Shown: positions 1 to 10,994 of the stretch, in pieces
How the letters are laid out: each line of letters opens with the position of its first letter
How positions within the stretch are numbered: position 1 is the first letter of the stretch
Assembly: GCA_022606425.2 (NCBI GenBank)
Contig: JAHDVF020000090.1
Coordinates: 248,001 to 312,000 of the forward strand
Reading direction: 5' to 3'
DNA from: Lepidostoma basale
Taxonomy: Eukaryota; Arthropoda; Insecta; Trichoptera; Lepidostomatidae
Length of the DNA stretch: 64,000 bases
The notes under the pieces: generated by a model
What the model saw: only the letters and a program-made list of their open reading frames with translations
Databases searched by the model: none
Told to the model about the DNA's origin: nothing
Program-made: the position numbers and the translations under genes

Positions 1-1149
1 TTTATAGTATTAATTATGGGATTAAAGAAACAACATGCACATAACAGTAAGTATATAGGAATTATATTGAAGAAAATGAATCAATACATGTAATTATGGT
101 TGATAATAGAATTTTTTTTTATTGCAATAATAATTAACAATTAAAACACATATTTTACCAATCTTGAACTAAGAGCAAGAACTCGAAAGTGAGATGGAAT
201 AGGCAGAGAAGACTATTCTGGAGGGACCACATCGAGAGGATGAATCCAGCAAGGATTCCTAAGATTGTGATGTACGAGACTCCAGGACGACCACCAAATA
301 GATGGTGAAAAAGCTGGACGTCTTCATCTAGATTGATATCATGTATAAACAGATCGCAAGATCTACAATAAGGGGAAAAAGAAGAACTCAAGAAAAAAAA
401 AAAATAGGAAATTCCAGTATTATGTCTATAAAAAATAAATTGTTGTATTAATAATTGTTAAATTTTCAAAAAAAGCAAACATAATAGGTAAATATAAACC
501 GACATATTGTTTGAAAAAAACCTTTCAATTGTGTTATTTTAATTGTTACTTCTTAAGTTACGCTTCTGAATACGGGGACGGCAATTATTTTTATTTCACC
601 TTATAAAACAATTAAAGTAATTTTAAGTTTAAAAAGGAGTCAACTTATAAGTTTCTTGAAGGAAGATAAACATTGGCCGCTTTTAAAACTCAAAAGTTCA
701 TAGAGCTGTCGTGGATAGTTTGCAGACTCTGGAGGGAACGGACCACTCGCATCAAACACAAACTTTGCAATTACGCGCACCTATTGCATGCATAGGATAT
801 CGTAAAAGTAAAAATGTTGTCAAAATATTATTGAGTATCGCGATATGAAGACTCGTGTTATGTAACCGTTTTATTATATTACTTATACCTCTATATGTAT
901 TGTAGAAATATCGCGTGCTGGGTATATATGTATTATATATGTTATATCTTCAACATGTGGACACACTCGATACCAATACTAGACTTGGATAATATAATAG
1001 TAAACACAGATTTTAAGAGGGAAGGCTTCACTTCTTTCTTATCATGGTGGAGTTTATGATACTTAAGATTTATATTACAAGAGGACTCAAATAGTAGTTT
1101 ACAAAATTGTGGAAACATTTAATTTTAGTCAAATAAAATTCAATTTAAA
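1..1149. other. No gene; LINE end relic and AT-rich sequence
   Basis: About 170-400 (plus strand) reads WRDHIERMNPARIPKIVMYE and GRPPNRW, which is the C-terminus of a LINE ORF2, ending in an A-rich tract. The remainder is AT-rich with no recognisable gene. Confidence 0.55.
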
Positions 1150-1236
1150 TAATTATATAAATAAAACAACTTTGTATTTTACCGCGGTAGGACCACCTAC
1201 CGTGGTTAAATACAAATTGTCTTATTTATATAATTA
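1150..1236. repeat. Long hairpin (about 40-bp arms)
   Basis: TAATTATATAAATAA, TTGTATTT and ACCgCGGTAGG on the left are mirrored by CCTACCGtGGT, AAATACAA and TTATTTATATAATTA on the right, around a very short loop. It could be a small foldback element. Confidence 0.7.
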
Positions 1237-1650
1237 CTTAAAATGTCTAACCACAAAGTGAGTGCTTTATATGAAAAATTAAAATTCAATTTGTTTTAGT
1301 CAGATTTATTGAATTGATTTTCTATGATTTCTAAAGAATTATGTAGATTATTCAATACTTTCACAAGAAAAAAAATATGTAATATCATAAATAATACCTA
1401 CATTATTAAATATGCTTTAATTATATAATATATAATTGGGTTTCATTTCAATTATTCTTTACCATAGTTTCAGCTAAATAACAAGTGGAACAAAATAAAA
1501 TATTCATTACATTATAAAATAATGTTTCTTATTTTTATTGTTTCCAATGAACTCCCAACAAGATATTTCATTTAACAATATTTTGATATTAGTAAGAAGG
1601 GTATCTGTTTCTCAATTAAATCCATAAACTATAAGTATAGATTCACATTT

Positions 1651-1741
1651 GATAATGTCTTAGACAGGTGAAACATGTCATTGTCACAAAACATAATAAA
1701 ACTTCTAGAAAACAGACGTTTTTCATTCGTATTAATTACAA
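1651..1741. repeat. FB1 foldback MITE, half copy
   Basis: Matches the right half of the FB1 consensus: CATTTGATAATG, GAAACATGTCATT, AACTTCTAGAAAACAGACG, TTCATTCGTATTAATTA. Confidence 0.6.
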
Positions 1742-2380
1742 GTATAGATTTCACTGCACCCCCGAGAAGAATAATTAATTATAGTAAAAATGTAGTTTAT
1801 ATATCATCCAATTTATGATTATTATGATAGATGTGAAACATGAAAGTGTGAAGCAAATTTTCAGGGAGAGAGGGAAAATATTTTCTAATGCGATTTCTCT
1901 TATTAGAATTCACCGGTCTAAAGTTCACAAATTCCCTTCGGAGGTATCCGACAGGACGGATTTCACGCAATCCCGATAATGCACGTATAGCGTCCATTGC
2001 GTCAGAGAAATTTCCATCTGCACGGCTGTCTCCTCGCCGCGCCGCTCCAGAAGTGGGGCGCCACCGCGCCGTGACGGAGGTGTCATTAGGATAACGTTAT
2101 TTGCCTACTTTACATGTACATATTTGATACTCGATGAAATTTAAATTCATTAGATGAAACGAGGTTAAAATAAGAACCCTTTATCTTAATTGGTCTGGAA
2201 ACTGGTGGTTAACGAATATCGACACGGCGGTTCCACCCACAAGGAATATGGCTCTACCCATGAACAAATAAGTGATTATTATACCACCCGGTAATTTCAG
2301 TTAAAAATATAAGCACTGTAAATGAACTTTGGATCTTCACTCCTCAAGAAATTTGGCACCAGAATTTCGATTTCTAAATT
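1742..2380. other. No gene; GC-richer patch at 1930-2092
   Basis: Mostly AT-rich. At 1930-2092 GC rises sharply (ctcgccgcgccgctcc, ggggcgccaccgcgccg). I found no supported exon in it. It could be a regulatory or conserved non-coding island. Confidence 0.25.
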
Positions 2381-2950
2381 AATTACTAACCATCATGCCG
2401 TCTACCCGAAAGGATTATCAGAAAGAATTGACCGCCAATTGTTCATTTCTGACATACTCGTACTTCTCCCAATTTAAACATCGTTTCATGCATGCATGTC
2501 GATTTTTCCGACTCCTTCAGTGGCCGACATTTAGCATCTGATTGTTTTTATCGTGTCACGTTTTCCTTGGTCTTCCTCTATTTCTTGTTCCATTTATATC
2601 ATTAAAATATACTTTCTTAATCATTCATTCTTTCCATGTGTGCGAACAATCCCAATGACCATTTAATTATTTTGTTAAATTTTTTATACCGTGTATTTGA
2701 ATTTGACATTCTATCGTACTCAGATTTACGACTTATTCTTTAAGAAATCTAATTTCTACAACATCTATTAAATTTTTTTGCAGTTCCATGCTTTCCACTT
2801 TCATACACATGGGTCGGTACAAGAACGCCATTGTGCACTGCCATCTTAGCTTTTTTGGACAGACCTGAGCATTCATTTATTACATTTGAAATTGACACTA
2901 TTTTGTACAGATTTATGACACATTCGTCTAAGAGATCTCATTTTGATTTC
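2380..2950 (-). mobile_element. LINE-A 3' end relic
   Basis: Starts with ctaaccatcatgccgtct, the complement of the (GTTA)n-tailed 3' end of the most frequent LINE in the window. It includes the usual gtcgatttttccgactcc and gttttccttggtcttcct segments and ends near the upstream MYGSEAW-type coding region. Confidence 0.6.
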
Positions 2951-3039
2951 TAAATATTTGAAATTAAAGTGAGTGTGCGGCTGTGGGAGTGGGATAAGAT
3001 ACATTAGTTGTTATGTGTTTTAATCACACCAGAGAGAGA

Positions 3040-3115
3040 GCTACGCCCCCACCCTCCACCCCCCACCCCCCACCAGCCGCGAACGATCTGGAAGCGCCCC
3101 CCCACCCCCTACGGC
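3040..3115. repeat. C-rich tracts with G-quadruplex potential
   Basis: CCCCCACCCTCCACCCCCCA and further runs (cgcccccccaccccct) lie within about 75 bp. The minus strand is therefore rich in G-runs able to form quadruplexes. No gene is supported here. Confidence 0.5.
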
Positions 3116-3404
3116 TCGCCGGCACGTGTATGGAGAACTGCATTAGAAAACACAACTTTTAATAATGTATCCACAAGAGTGCCGATACTGGAGGGAGAAG
3201 TGGCTTGTTCGATATTTATTCCGCTGATTGTAGATTTTATGAATATACAATTTGGTATCAATGGGTTTTGATTGGAATTCCAAACATATTGTTCATTTCA
3301 TGTTTGAAGTGTGATCAAACATTTTTTGCATTCAGATTTTACAATCTATTGGATTTACTATTTTGATAAAGGGATTAAATTTCACATTAAATATATCTTT
3401 CTTC

Positions 3405-3722
3405 TTTTTTCCTCAGCCATCTCTTCACTGCTGGATATAGGCCTCCTCCATTTTCTTCCACTCCACTCTATCTTAGGCTTTTCTTTCCCACATTCTACCC
3501 GCGACAGGGATAATGTCGTCGGCCCATCTTTTTTGGGCTCGGCTCACTCCTCTTTTTCTATCCCATGGTTTCCATTTGAGGACTCTGGGTGCCTACCGCT
3601 CTGTTCCCTGTCTGGCTACATGACCTGCCCACTGCCATTTCTGGTTAGTGACAAGGTCCATTATGTCTATGACTTTTGTTCAGCGTCTTATTTCTTCATT
3701 TCTTATTTTGTCTTTTAGATAT
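3405..3722 (-). mobile_element. LINE ORF2 C-terminal relic
   Basis: The minus strand reads KWQWAGHVARQGTERWAPRV, then RWADDI, and ends with WKKMEEAYIQQ. This is the usual C-terminus of RTE-like LINE ORF2 in insects. Stops and drift mark it as dead. Confidence 0.65.
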
Positions 3723-3742
3723 ACGCCTAACATTTGTCTTTC

Positions 3743-4105
3743 AAATCAAATCAAATCAAATCAGTTTATTTTCTCAAAAGACATTACAAACATTTTTTAT
3801 AGTTTAAGGCATCTATTGAGAACAGGTAAAACATAAGGAATATATAATACCAGGAACGCATGAGAGATGGTTCGACATTAGGAATACAAAATACTCTCCA
3901 AAGTCAAGAGTATTTGTCTTCTGAATGTACTTTCACGAATATGAAAGACATCGATCTCCGAAGCGATCATGTTCAGCAGTTTGATTGCTCTCCCCACCGG
4001 CATCACCAGTTTCGCCTTTCCATGGACCACTATTTTGACCACCTTTCCATGGACCTTTGCGCACATTTTAGTTTATGTACCGTATTGGCAGTTAGCGTAA
4101 TGGTT
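3743..4105 (-). mobile_element. (GATTT)n-tailed non-LTR element, fragment
   Basis: Begins with AAATCAAATCAAATCAAATC (the tail, complemented), then gtttatt, aaggcatctattgagaac, gcatgagagatgg, ttcacgaatatgaaagac and gtcgatctcc-like blocks. These recur at 10435, 19385, 22017, 48900, 49050, 49400, 56640 and 59990. Confidence 0.65.
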
Positions 4106-4139
4106 TCCAGGCTATAAGTGATCACATTAAATATAATAT

Positions 4140-4440
4140 ATTACAAAAAAAACATCCCGCCGTTTCTCAGGAAGGGTAGGCAGAGAGAATGGACTACCAC
4201 ACTACTCGATCCTGACACACCTCTCTAGCTTCCTCCACATATATACAGCGAGTCATTCACGCACTTCGATTCTTCCAACTTCTAACATGGTCGATATTTA
4301 AAATTAGATTAATTTGATCACATCAGGTTTTCTTCTGTCTCTCACAACTCCGTTCTTCATTAACATCGTTAATGTTTACTTTCTTAACAATTCTTTCTTC
4401 ATCCATCAATGTGCTTGTATTGCATAAATATGAACGTTTT
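4140..4440 (-). mobile_element. LINE-A 3' end relic
   Basis: Complement of the LINE-A tail region (gccgtttctcaggaagggta, cagcgagtcattcacgca, cttctaacatgg). Confidence 0.6.
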
Positions 4441-4545
4441 ATAATGTATAAATGTAGAATAAGTTTGAGAGGTATGTTAGGACAGAGCAGTATGAAGGTC
4501 CATCGTCCCTGGGAGACGGCGTGATGGTAATTTAGTTAGTTGGGA
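4440..4545 (+). mobile_element. LINE-A 3' tail, plus orientation
   Basis: gaggtatgttaggacagagc, then gggagacggcgtgatggtaa and tttagttagtt: the extreme 3' end of LINE-A, head-on to the copy at 4140-4440. Confidence 0.5.
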
Positions 4546-5077
4546 ATAGACTAGTAGACAAATAGCAGTTAGTAAAAAATGTTATTATTTGATAATATAT
4601 AACCTCATATTAAGAGTATATTGTACGTCTCCAAAATGATCTTAAATAATAGTATTCTTTCATATTCGAACGGAAGTCTAACGTAATATTTTAATGTCAA
4701 GACGATGGAGATTTCCCTCATTCCCTCTGGATTAGCAAATGTGTTTTCTTCATAAAGTAAGACAGCTCTGGAGACAAGTCCCTGGAACGAGCTATACAAT
4801 TTATCATATTTATTTTGAAATCATCACTACACTAATTTACATTATGTGTATCAAACAACAGTCAGAAAATAGAAATTTGTTTGTGCTACGCTTGTACAGC
4901 TAGTTTGGTGTTTTTTTTTTAAATATATGATAAACGGTTGCACTGGTAAAGTAGTCATTATAACATTCAGTATTTATTTTTAGATTTAGTCAGTGCCGGA
5001 TAAGCCATAAAGCAGAAGTAACGGGTGCTATGGGTCCCGCGTTTCTAGGGGCCCCTCTCCTATAGGCTCTCAAGTAA

Positions 5078-5484
5078 GGAAGTGAAGTATGTAACTGGCA
5101 AAAGAAGGGTGAAAATAATATAAATGCAGTAAAAATGAGATCTCTTCGACGATTGTGTAGTAAATATGTATAATATAGAGTGTTTAATGGAAATATAAGA
5201 AGTCAATGCAGTGCGAATGAAAGAGTTATGAACAAAATAATCAAAGGGTTATTAGATGGTTTAAACACAAGAAAGAATGGTAATTGACACAGGAAAACGT
5301 GGGACGATCAAATTAATCAAATATTAATTGTAATGAGAGTCGGAGAAATCGACGTGCGAACATGGCACGATGTACATATGAATGTCGAGGAAGCGATAGA
5401 AGTATGTTAGGGAAGTACAGTGTTGCAGTCTAATCTTTCTAACTACCCCTTCGGGGAGACGACGTGATGGTAAGTTAGTTATTA
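5078..5484 (+). mobile_element. LINE-A 3' relic
   Basis: Reads through agtatgtaactggcaaaaga (Trp-Gln-Lys region), atgagatctcttcgacgatt, gggacgatcaaattaatcaa and ttcggggagacgacgtgatg to a gttagtta tail. Confidence 0.6.
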
Positions 5485-6319
5485 AAATTTGTGTTAAAGA
5501 TGTTATTTTATTATCATACAAAACCCAGGTCCTCTTGGTAACTGATTGATGGTTGTGGATTTTATTTTGTAAAACTCCATTTTAAAATATGTAGTATGTA
5601 ATTAAAACGCGATTGGTATATCGGCTTTACAATGATTTTATTTATTTATATATAAACATATACTCCATAAATACTAGTTACAAATTTGTTTCTGGATTTA
5701 GTAATGTTTTATTGATTAATTGAGTAGAACTTAGCGTTAAATAATCGATCGATATGTTGTGCACTATGTCCAGATTGTGCCACAATTACTATATACTTAA
5801 AATTCAGCTTAAACTTCGATTATCAAAGTAAATTATACTGAAAATCTTTGAACCGTGAGCACTGTGAGCATCGCAAAAAAATGTGTATTTTTCGTTTATT
5901 TGAAATTTCATAATCACGTTAGAATACAATAATGGGTCAAAGTTAAACCTCGTTAAATTACAAGCGCATGTGGTTTGTTCGTTTGTTGTAAAATCGAGTA
6001 ATCCAATTAGGCGTCATGTAAGCAATTAATTCGGCCAATCAGAGCGCGCCTCGGTTGCTTGCTTGCCACGTTAGTCAACCACCAATCACGAGTCCGGGAG
6101 ACTGGCGGGAAAGGTTAAACAATTTAGCGTTACGTCAAAGGGTTGAAACGAATGAAATTTTAGTCGATTCAAAGATGATTTCGTACCAAAATTAGCATTA
6201 ATAAAAAATCAAAATTAAAGTAAAAAAAATACAAATAATAAACCAAGTTTTTAAATAGAGATACTCGTAACTGTCGTACATGATACTCAAAACACTAAGG
6301 TCGAATTTTAATAGAAATA
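5485..6319. promoter_or_regulatory. Non-coding stretch with promoter-like motifs at 6030-6125
   Basis: Mostly AT-rich. Between 6030 and 6125 it holds two CCAAT boxes in the same orientation (ggccaatcagagcgcg, caccaatcacgag) and an E2F-like GGCGGGAAA within about 90 bp, in locally GC-richer DNA. No supported exon follows; the next sequence is LINE. Confidence 0.3.
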
Positions 6320-7190
6320 ATGAAAAAGACGACTACTGAAAGAGTGTGGGATGTACAAGGCGCATTTATGACCGGAAGAGGATGTTTGAATCAGATTTTT
6401 CCACTTCGAACGCTTGCGGAGAAGTTTATGGCCAAAAGGCGTAAGCTTTTTTGTGCGTTTGTCGATTTGCAAAAAGCCTATGATCGAGTGAACAGAGATA
6501 AACTGTGGTCAATCTTGTCCGAATACGGAGTGAGCACAACACTGATACGGGCGGTTGCTTCTCTCTATGAAGGAAGCACTGCCATTGTTAGGGTAAATGG
6601 GGACATCGCGCCATGGTTTGATATCACAAAGGGTGTTAAGCAGGGCTGCATGATGTCTCCATGGTTGTTCAATCTGTATACGGACAAGTGTAAGAAATAA
6701 CTGAAAGGAATAAATGCTGGTGTAAAGGTGAGTGATTAGTCTGCTTACCGCGGACGATGCCGTTCTCGTTGCGGATAGTGCGGACGAATTACAAGTCTTG
6801 GTGTCGAGAATGTATGATATATGTAAGTCAACCGATGTTATGATGAATGTCGGAAAGTCAAAGGTGATAATTTCGGAAAGGGAAGAGCAAAGGACAGTTG
6901 TAACATAAGTGTGAACGAAGAGAACACGGAGAAGGTGAGTGAATTTGTGTATTTAGGTAGCATGTTCACAGCGGATGGCCGAACTTGTCAATGAAAGCGA
7001 AAATTGCCGTTCGCAATGGAATTCTGGTCCCAACCCTTATGTATGGAAGCGAAGCATGGAACTGGCAGAAGAAGGATGATAGCAGGTCCCTAAGATGGAT
7101 GTGTAGTAGAACGGTGTATAACAGAATTTCAAATGCTGATATAAAAAAGAAGTGTAGAACGGATGAAGGCATTACGAACAAAAATTCTGA
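6320..7190 (+). mobile_element. LINE-A ORF2 fragment: reverse transcriptase and C-terminus
   Basis: At 6320-6700 the frame reads DVQGAFMTGRGCLNQIFPLR, LFCAFVDLQKAYDRVNRDKL and GVKQGCMMSPWLFNLY: fingers and palm of a non-LTR reverse transcriptase. After a stop and frameshift, cgcggacgatgccgttct encodes the degenerate ADDAV catalytic box. At about 7030 MYGSEAWNWQKKDDSR marks the C-terminal region. Broken by stops. Confidence 0.85.
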
Positions 7191-7640
7191 TATGATACGC
7201 CGTTTTCCCAGAAAGGTAGGCAGAGAGAATGGACTGCCACACGACTCTATCCTGACATCTCTCTATCTTTCTCCACATCCATACAGCGAGTCATACACAT
7301 ACGTCGATTTTTCTGACTTCTGATATGGCTGACCTTAAAATTTGATTAATTTGGTCATGGTCATTTTTCTCGGTCTTCCTCGATCCGTACTCCATTACTA
7401 TTGTTAACGAATACTTTTTTTACCATTCTTTCTTCATTCATTCCTCTTTCATGCGTTCTATGTGTCCAAATGATCCATTCATAATTTTGTTCATAATACT
7501 TTCTTCCGCTCCATATTCCTTCATGATATCAGCATTTGAAGTTCAGTCGTACATCGTTTTACCACACATACGCTTATCTTTACCGCATTTATTCTGCTCT
7601 CATCCTTCATTTACCAGCATGCTTCGCTTAGATACTAAAA
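7190..7640 (-). mobile_element. LINE-A 3' end relic, inverted against the previous one
   Basis: Complement of the LINE-A tail (gccgttttcccagaaaggta, cagcgagtcatacacatacg, ttctttcttcattcattcct). It joins the plus-strand copy directly, so two LINE-A fragments form an inverted pair. Confidence 0.6.
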
Positions 7641-8010
7641 GGATGGAACTAGAACTCCAACGTGAATGGTCATTTTTGATTTCATTGATGTTTGTGGGTA
7701 ATTGAAAATTTGAAACACAAAATAGATTTTGCTTAGTTACGAAAGGCCTTCGGCTGTCAAAGCAAATCGGATAATGTTGTTTCTCGTAGAAATATATGAA
7801 AGGAATTTCGCCCATCCCTGGAACTGCTGAGTAGGACGCGTATTTGCGTCAAGTGAATTAAGCCCTCGTGTGACGGGCATTGTCAACTATCCTGGTCTGG
7901 ACCAGGCGCAGGCGGAGACCAAGGCTTACTGAATCGATGTTTGTTAAATCTATTCTCTAGAGAATAATGGAGAGAGAATGCAATCATGTGTATTTAAAAC
8001 ATAACAAAAA
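7640..8010. other. No recognisable gene
   Basis: Intermediate GC content. I see no coding frame or known repeat here. Confidence 0.2.
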
Positions 8011-8415
8011 TAATGGATTGTCACACTATTTTTTCCTCACATACTTCTCTCGATTCCTCAATATTCATACATCGTGTCATGCACGCACGTCGGTTTCTTC
8101 GACCCCTCACGTGGCCGACATTCAACATATGATTTAATTGATCTGCCACGTTTTCCTTTATTTCTAGTTCCATTTCCATCATTAACATATACTTTTTAAC
8201 CATTTCTTCATTCATTCTTTCCACGTGTCCAAACCATCTTAATGTTCCATTTATTATTTTGTTGATAACACTTTCATTCGCACTGCATTCATTTCTTATA
8301 TTTTAATTCGACACTATAATACACAGATTTTCTATACATTAGTCTAAGAGATCTCATTTCTTATTCAATTATTCATCCTTCATTTGCCAGATCCACGCTT
8401 CGCTTGGATTTGCAT
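8010..8415 (-). mobile_element. LINE-A 3' end relic
   Basis: ggattgtcacactattttt, tcctcacatactt, tcgtgtcatgcacgcacgtc, gatctgccacgttttccttt and gccagatccacgcttcgctt match the other copies. Confidence 0.6.
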
Positions 8416-8557
8416 AAGAGGTAATTTAAATTAAAAAAATATACTACCTGTGTAATTTGTAACTCTGTTAAATTAACACAATTAATTGATTATTTTATAC
8501 GAAGTTGTCGCGACAGCAGTTTTGACAATGTTGGCATCGTCAGGTGATACAGTCAAC

Positions 8558-8640
8558 TCAACATGTCATTCACATAAAGTATAATAAAATTTCTAGAAAA
8601 CAACGTTTTCATTCGTATTGATATGGAGTTTTACAAATTA
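8558..8640. repeat. FB1 foldback MITE, half copy
   Basis: catgtcattcacataaagta, ttctagaaaacaacg, ttttcattcgtatt, tatggagttttac. Confidence 0.55.
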
Positions 8641-9303
8641 TACTGTTAATAATATTTGAAGTATCATAGTGGTAAATTTGAAATGTAAAAAACGTATGAA
8701 ATAACCAGCGCGCATGTGGAAAATTTGGGTACCGAAAAGTTGAAACTAGATAGGATTAAAGTTGGCAGTTGTATTTCAATCAAATCAGCAATATTCGTGG
8801 TCGGGCTTAAAACCAACTCATTGTTGTAACAATAGAAATGAAAAAATGACGAAATTAATTTAATATATTTTGTAAAACTGGGGGATGTTTTCACAACTCG
8901 ATTAATTGAATTAATTAATGAATTGTGTAATGATATATTTCGTGTATAGTGTGTACAGGAAGTGTGTGACTTGTTAATGCGCTGCGTGTTGTGGTTACAT
9001 TTCAATCAACCGCCCTCCCCCTGTCATGTCGGCACACTATCGACAGTTGCCGTATGGCGATGATTTACATTCGATTTCACTCCATATTGTGTCGGGATTT
9101 AATTATTTCGCATCTTGTTACACGCGTAAATCCCTGCGACGCACCCTAATATATTTGGATGGAGTAGACTAGACTATCGTGTGAACAATGTTAATAGTAA
9201 ACATTGCCTGCATACCTTTTATCTATTGTATAATTCGACCATTTAGAAGAATAAGTATATGAGAACTGACAGTAAGGTCAGAACTGACAGAACTGACCAG
9301 TGA
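8641..9303. other. No recognisable gene
   Basis: AT-rich. A short motif (gaagtatcatagtg) recurs at about 13300 and 14745, suggesting an old repeat. Nothing coding is supported. Confidence 0.2.
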
Positions 9304-9539
9304 CGGTACTCCCATAGAAGCCCGGAAGCCCGGCTTGGGTAAGAAATTTTGAATCAAAACCTCTTGTGGCTTACAGAGGTTCAGCTCTTGTGGCTATTCC
9401 TCTTACGTCTGATGGGAATATTGTTGGAAGGTGATTTGGTGGGTTGTTGGTTTATGCGGGGGCATGATTACTTAGATTTGGGAGTTTTGGTCAAAATTTC
9501 TTACGCAAGCCGGGCTGCTGGGCTTCTATGAGAGTACCG
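9304..9539. mobile_element. Short foldback element with about 55-bp inverted arms
   Basis: The left end reads CGGTACTCCCATAGAAGCCC, then AGCCCGGCTTGGGTAAGAAA. The right end, complemented, reads CGGTACTCTCATAGAAGCCC, then AGCCCGGCTTGCGTAAGAAA. The interior is about 120 bp and non-coding. I see no convincing target duplication. Confidence 0.7.
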
Positions 9540-9559
9540 CCACTGATACTGACATACAC

Positions 9560-9935
9560 CTGTATAGCATTGAGACCAGAGCGGATACCACAAGAACGAA
9601 GGCTAAAGTGCGGGTGGCAGAGATGCGGACGCTGAGGATGATAGCAGAAAATACTCTTCGAGATAGGGTGACGAACACGGCTATACGCGAAAACTGCAAG
9701 GTGAACGATATTATAAGATGGGGTTTACAAAGCAGAAGTTACTGGAATGCGTATGTGCAGAAGATGGATTCCCCCAGAATCCCACACGTTGTGGCGCATC
9801 AGATTCCTGTTGGCTGCCGTCCCCCCGGAAGACCGCCAAAGCGATGGAGGGATAGCTGACTACACAGGGCCAGCCTGACTACAGGAACAGATCTAAGATC
9901 TAAAAGAAGAAGAATAAGAATTACAATTCGATAAA
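9560..9935 (+). mobile_element. LINE ORF2 C-terminal relic (LINE-B)
   Basis: TLRDRVTNTAIRENC, then YVQKMDSPRIPHVVAHQ and GCRPPGRPPKRWRD: a LINE C-terminus, with a frame stop and an A-rich tail (aagatctaaaagaagaagaa). Related copies lie at 20255 and 47390. Confidence 0.7.
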
Positions 9936-9974
9936 ATGATGTATTAATGATCGAAAATAAATAATCCTTTTTAT

Positions 9975-10310
9975 TAAAGAAGTTGCAAGCAATACAAGTT
10001 TACAGACAAACAAAACAAATGGACATATCAGACCTGACCAAATTTGAAACCTTGAAAATTGTACACAGAGAGACCATGGAAGAGACAACAGACAGCAGCT
10101 ACAAATTAACTAAAAATTCAGACATACACAGACACTGGACCAGGAACTGTGACAGATATCACTTACCGAATGCACCAACTAAGACAGGACAATCAAGAAT
10201 ATTGAACAATGAACTGCAACTTTACAATGAACTACCAAAAGACACAAGGAGTCTCACTACAACTCAATATAAAATACATATATCTGAAACATTACATAAT
10301 TAATAGTAAG
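9975..10310 (+). mobile_element. End of a CR1/jockey-like LINE ORF2
   Basis: A frame of about 106 codons ends RILNNELQLYNELPKDTRSL and IHISETLHN, then stop. The NELP-x-x-x-R motif near the C-terminus is typical of CR1/jockey-type ORF2. It is followed by an A/T-rich tail. Confidence 0.6.
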
Positions 10311-10434
10311 ATCCAAAAAATGTATCCATATAACCCAATTGGGTTTTTAAAAAAAAAATTATAAAAAAAAAATTGTAGAGGTTAACACTTAACAATTTTA
10401 ACAATTTTGGGAACATGTTTTAATATTGTAAAGA

Positions 10435-10700
10435 ACAGATGTAGCTTTCTGGTGACATATGTGGAAAGAGCAATCAGTCTGCTAAACACATCTCCTCGGA
10501 GATCGACGTCACGCATGTCAGTGAAAGTGTTCAGAAGACAAATACTCTTGACTTTAGAGAGAGTCATGTTATTATAAGGTCGAACCATCTCTCATGCGTT
10601 CCTGGTATTGTACTTGTTTTCAGATAGATGCCTTAAACTGTGAATATGTTTGTAATGTCTTACGAGAAAAATTAACTGATTTGATTTGATTTTCAATGTC
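10435..10700 (+). mobile_element. (GATTT)n-tailed element, 3' end
   Basis: agagcaatcagtctgctaaa, ctcggagatcgacgtc, ctcatgcgttcctggtatt, agatgccttaaact, ending in tgatttgatttgatttt. Confidence 0.65.
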
Positions 10701-10789
10701 AGTGATTCTAAGGAAAACGGAAACATCTGTTTATTCATTGATTAATCCATTAAACTCTTTTATATTCCAAAATACAAAGTTCATTATTA

Positions 10790-10994
10790 CGAATTGAAAC
10801 CTCTGTTTTCTAGAAGTTTCATTAAAATTTATTCTAATGATATGTTTTGCCTGTCTAAGGCATTATTAAATGGCTTAGATAGGCGAAAAATGTTTTTCCC
10901 ATAAATTGTAATAAAAATTCCAGAAGACAGACGTTCTCATTCGTATTAATTATTTCACATGGTGATTTAAATCATTGTTCAAGAAACAATAAAT
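10790..10994. mobile_element. FB1 foldback MITE
   Basis: Both arms are present: tctgttttctagaag, gatatgttttgcctgtctaa, ggcattattaaatg, then ttagataggcgaaa, tccagaagacagacg, ttcattcgtattaatta, attgttcaagaaacaataaa. Confidence 0.7.

Noticed and set aside
3008..3271. Plus-strand frame of 87 codons through the C-rich tract
   Set aside because: Pro-rich low-complexity translation of a simple repeat, with no splice or family support.
4985..5055. hAT-like terminal motif (cagtgccggataagcc, ggggcccctctcc)
   Set aside because: Only one end is visible, with no partner repeat or target duplication found before the next LINE.
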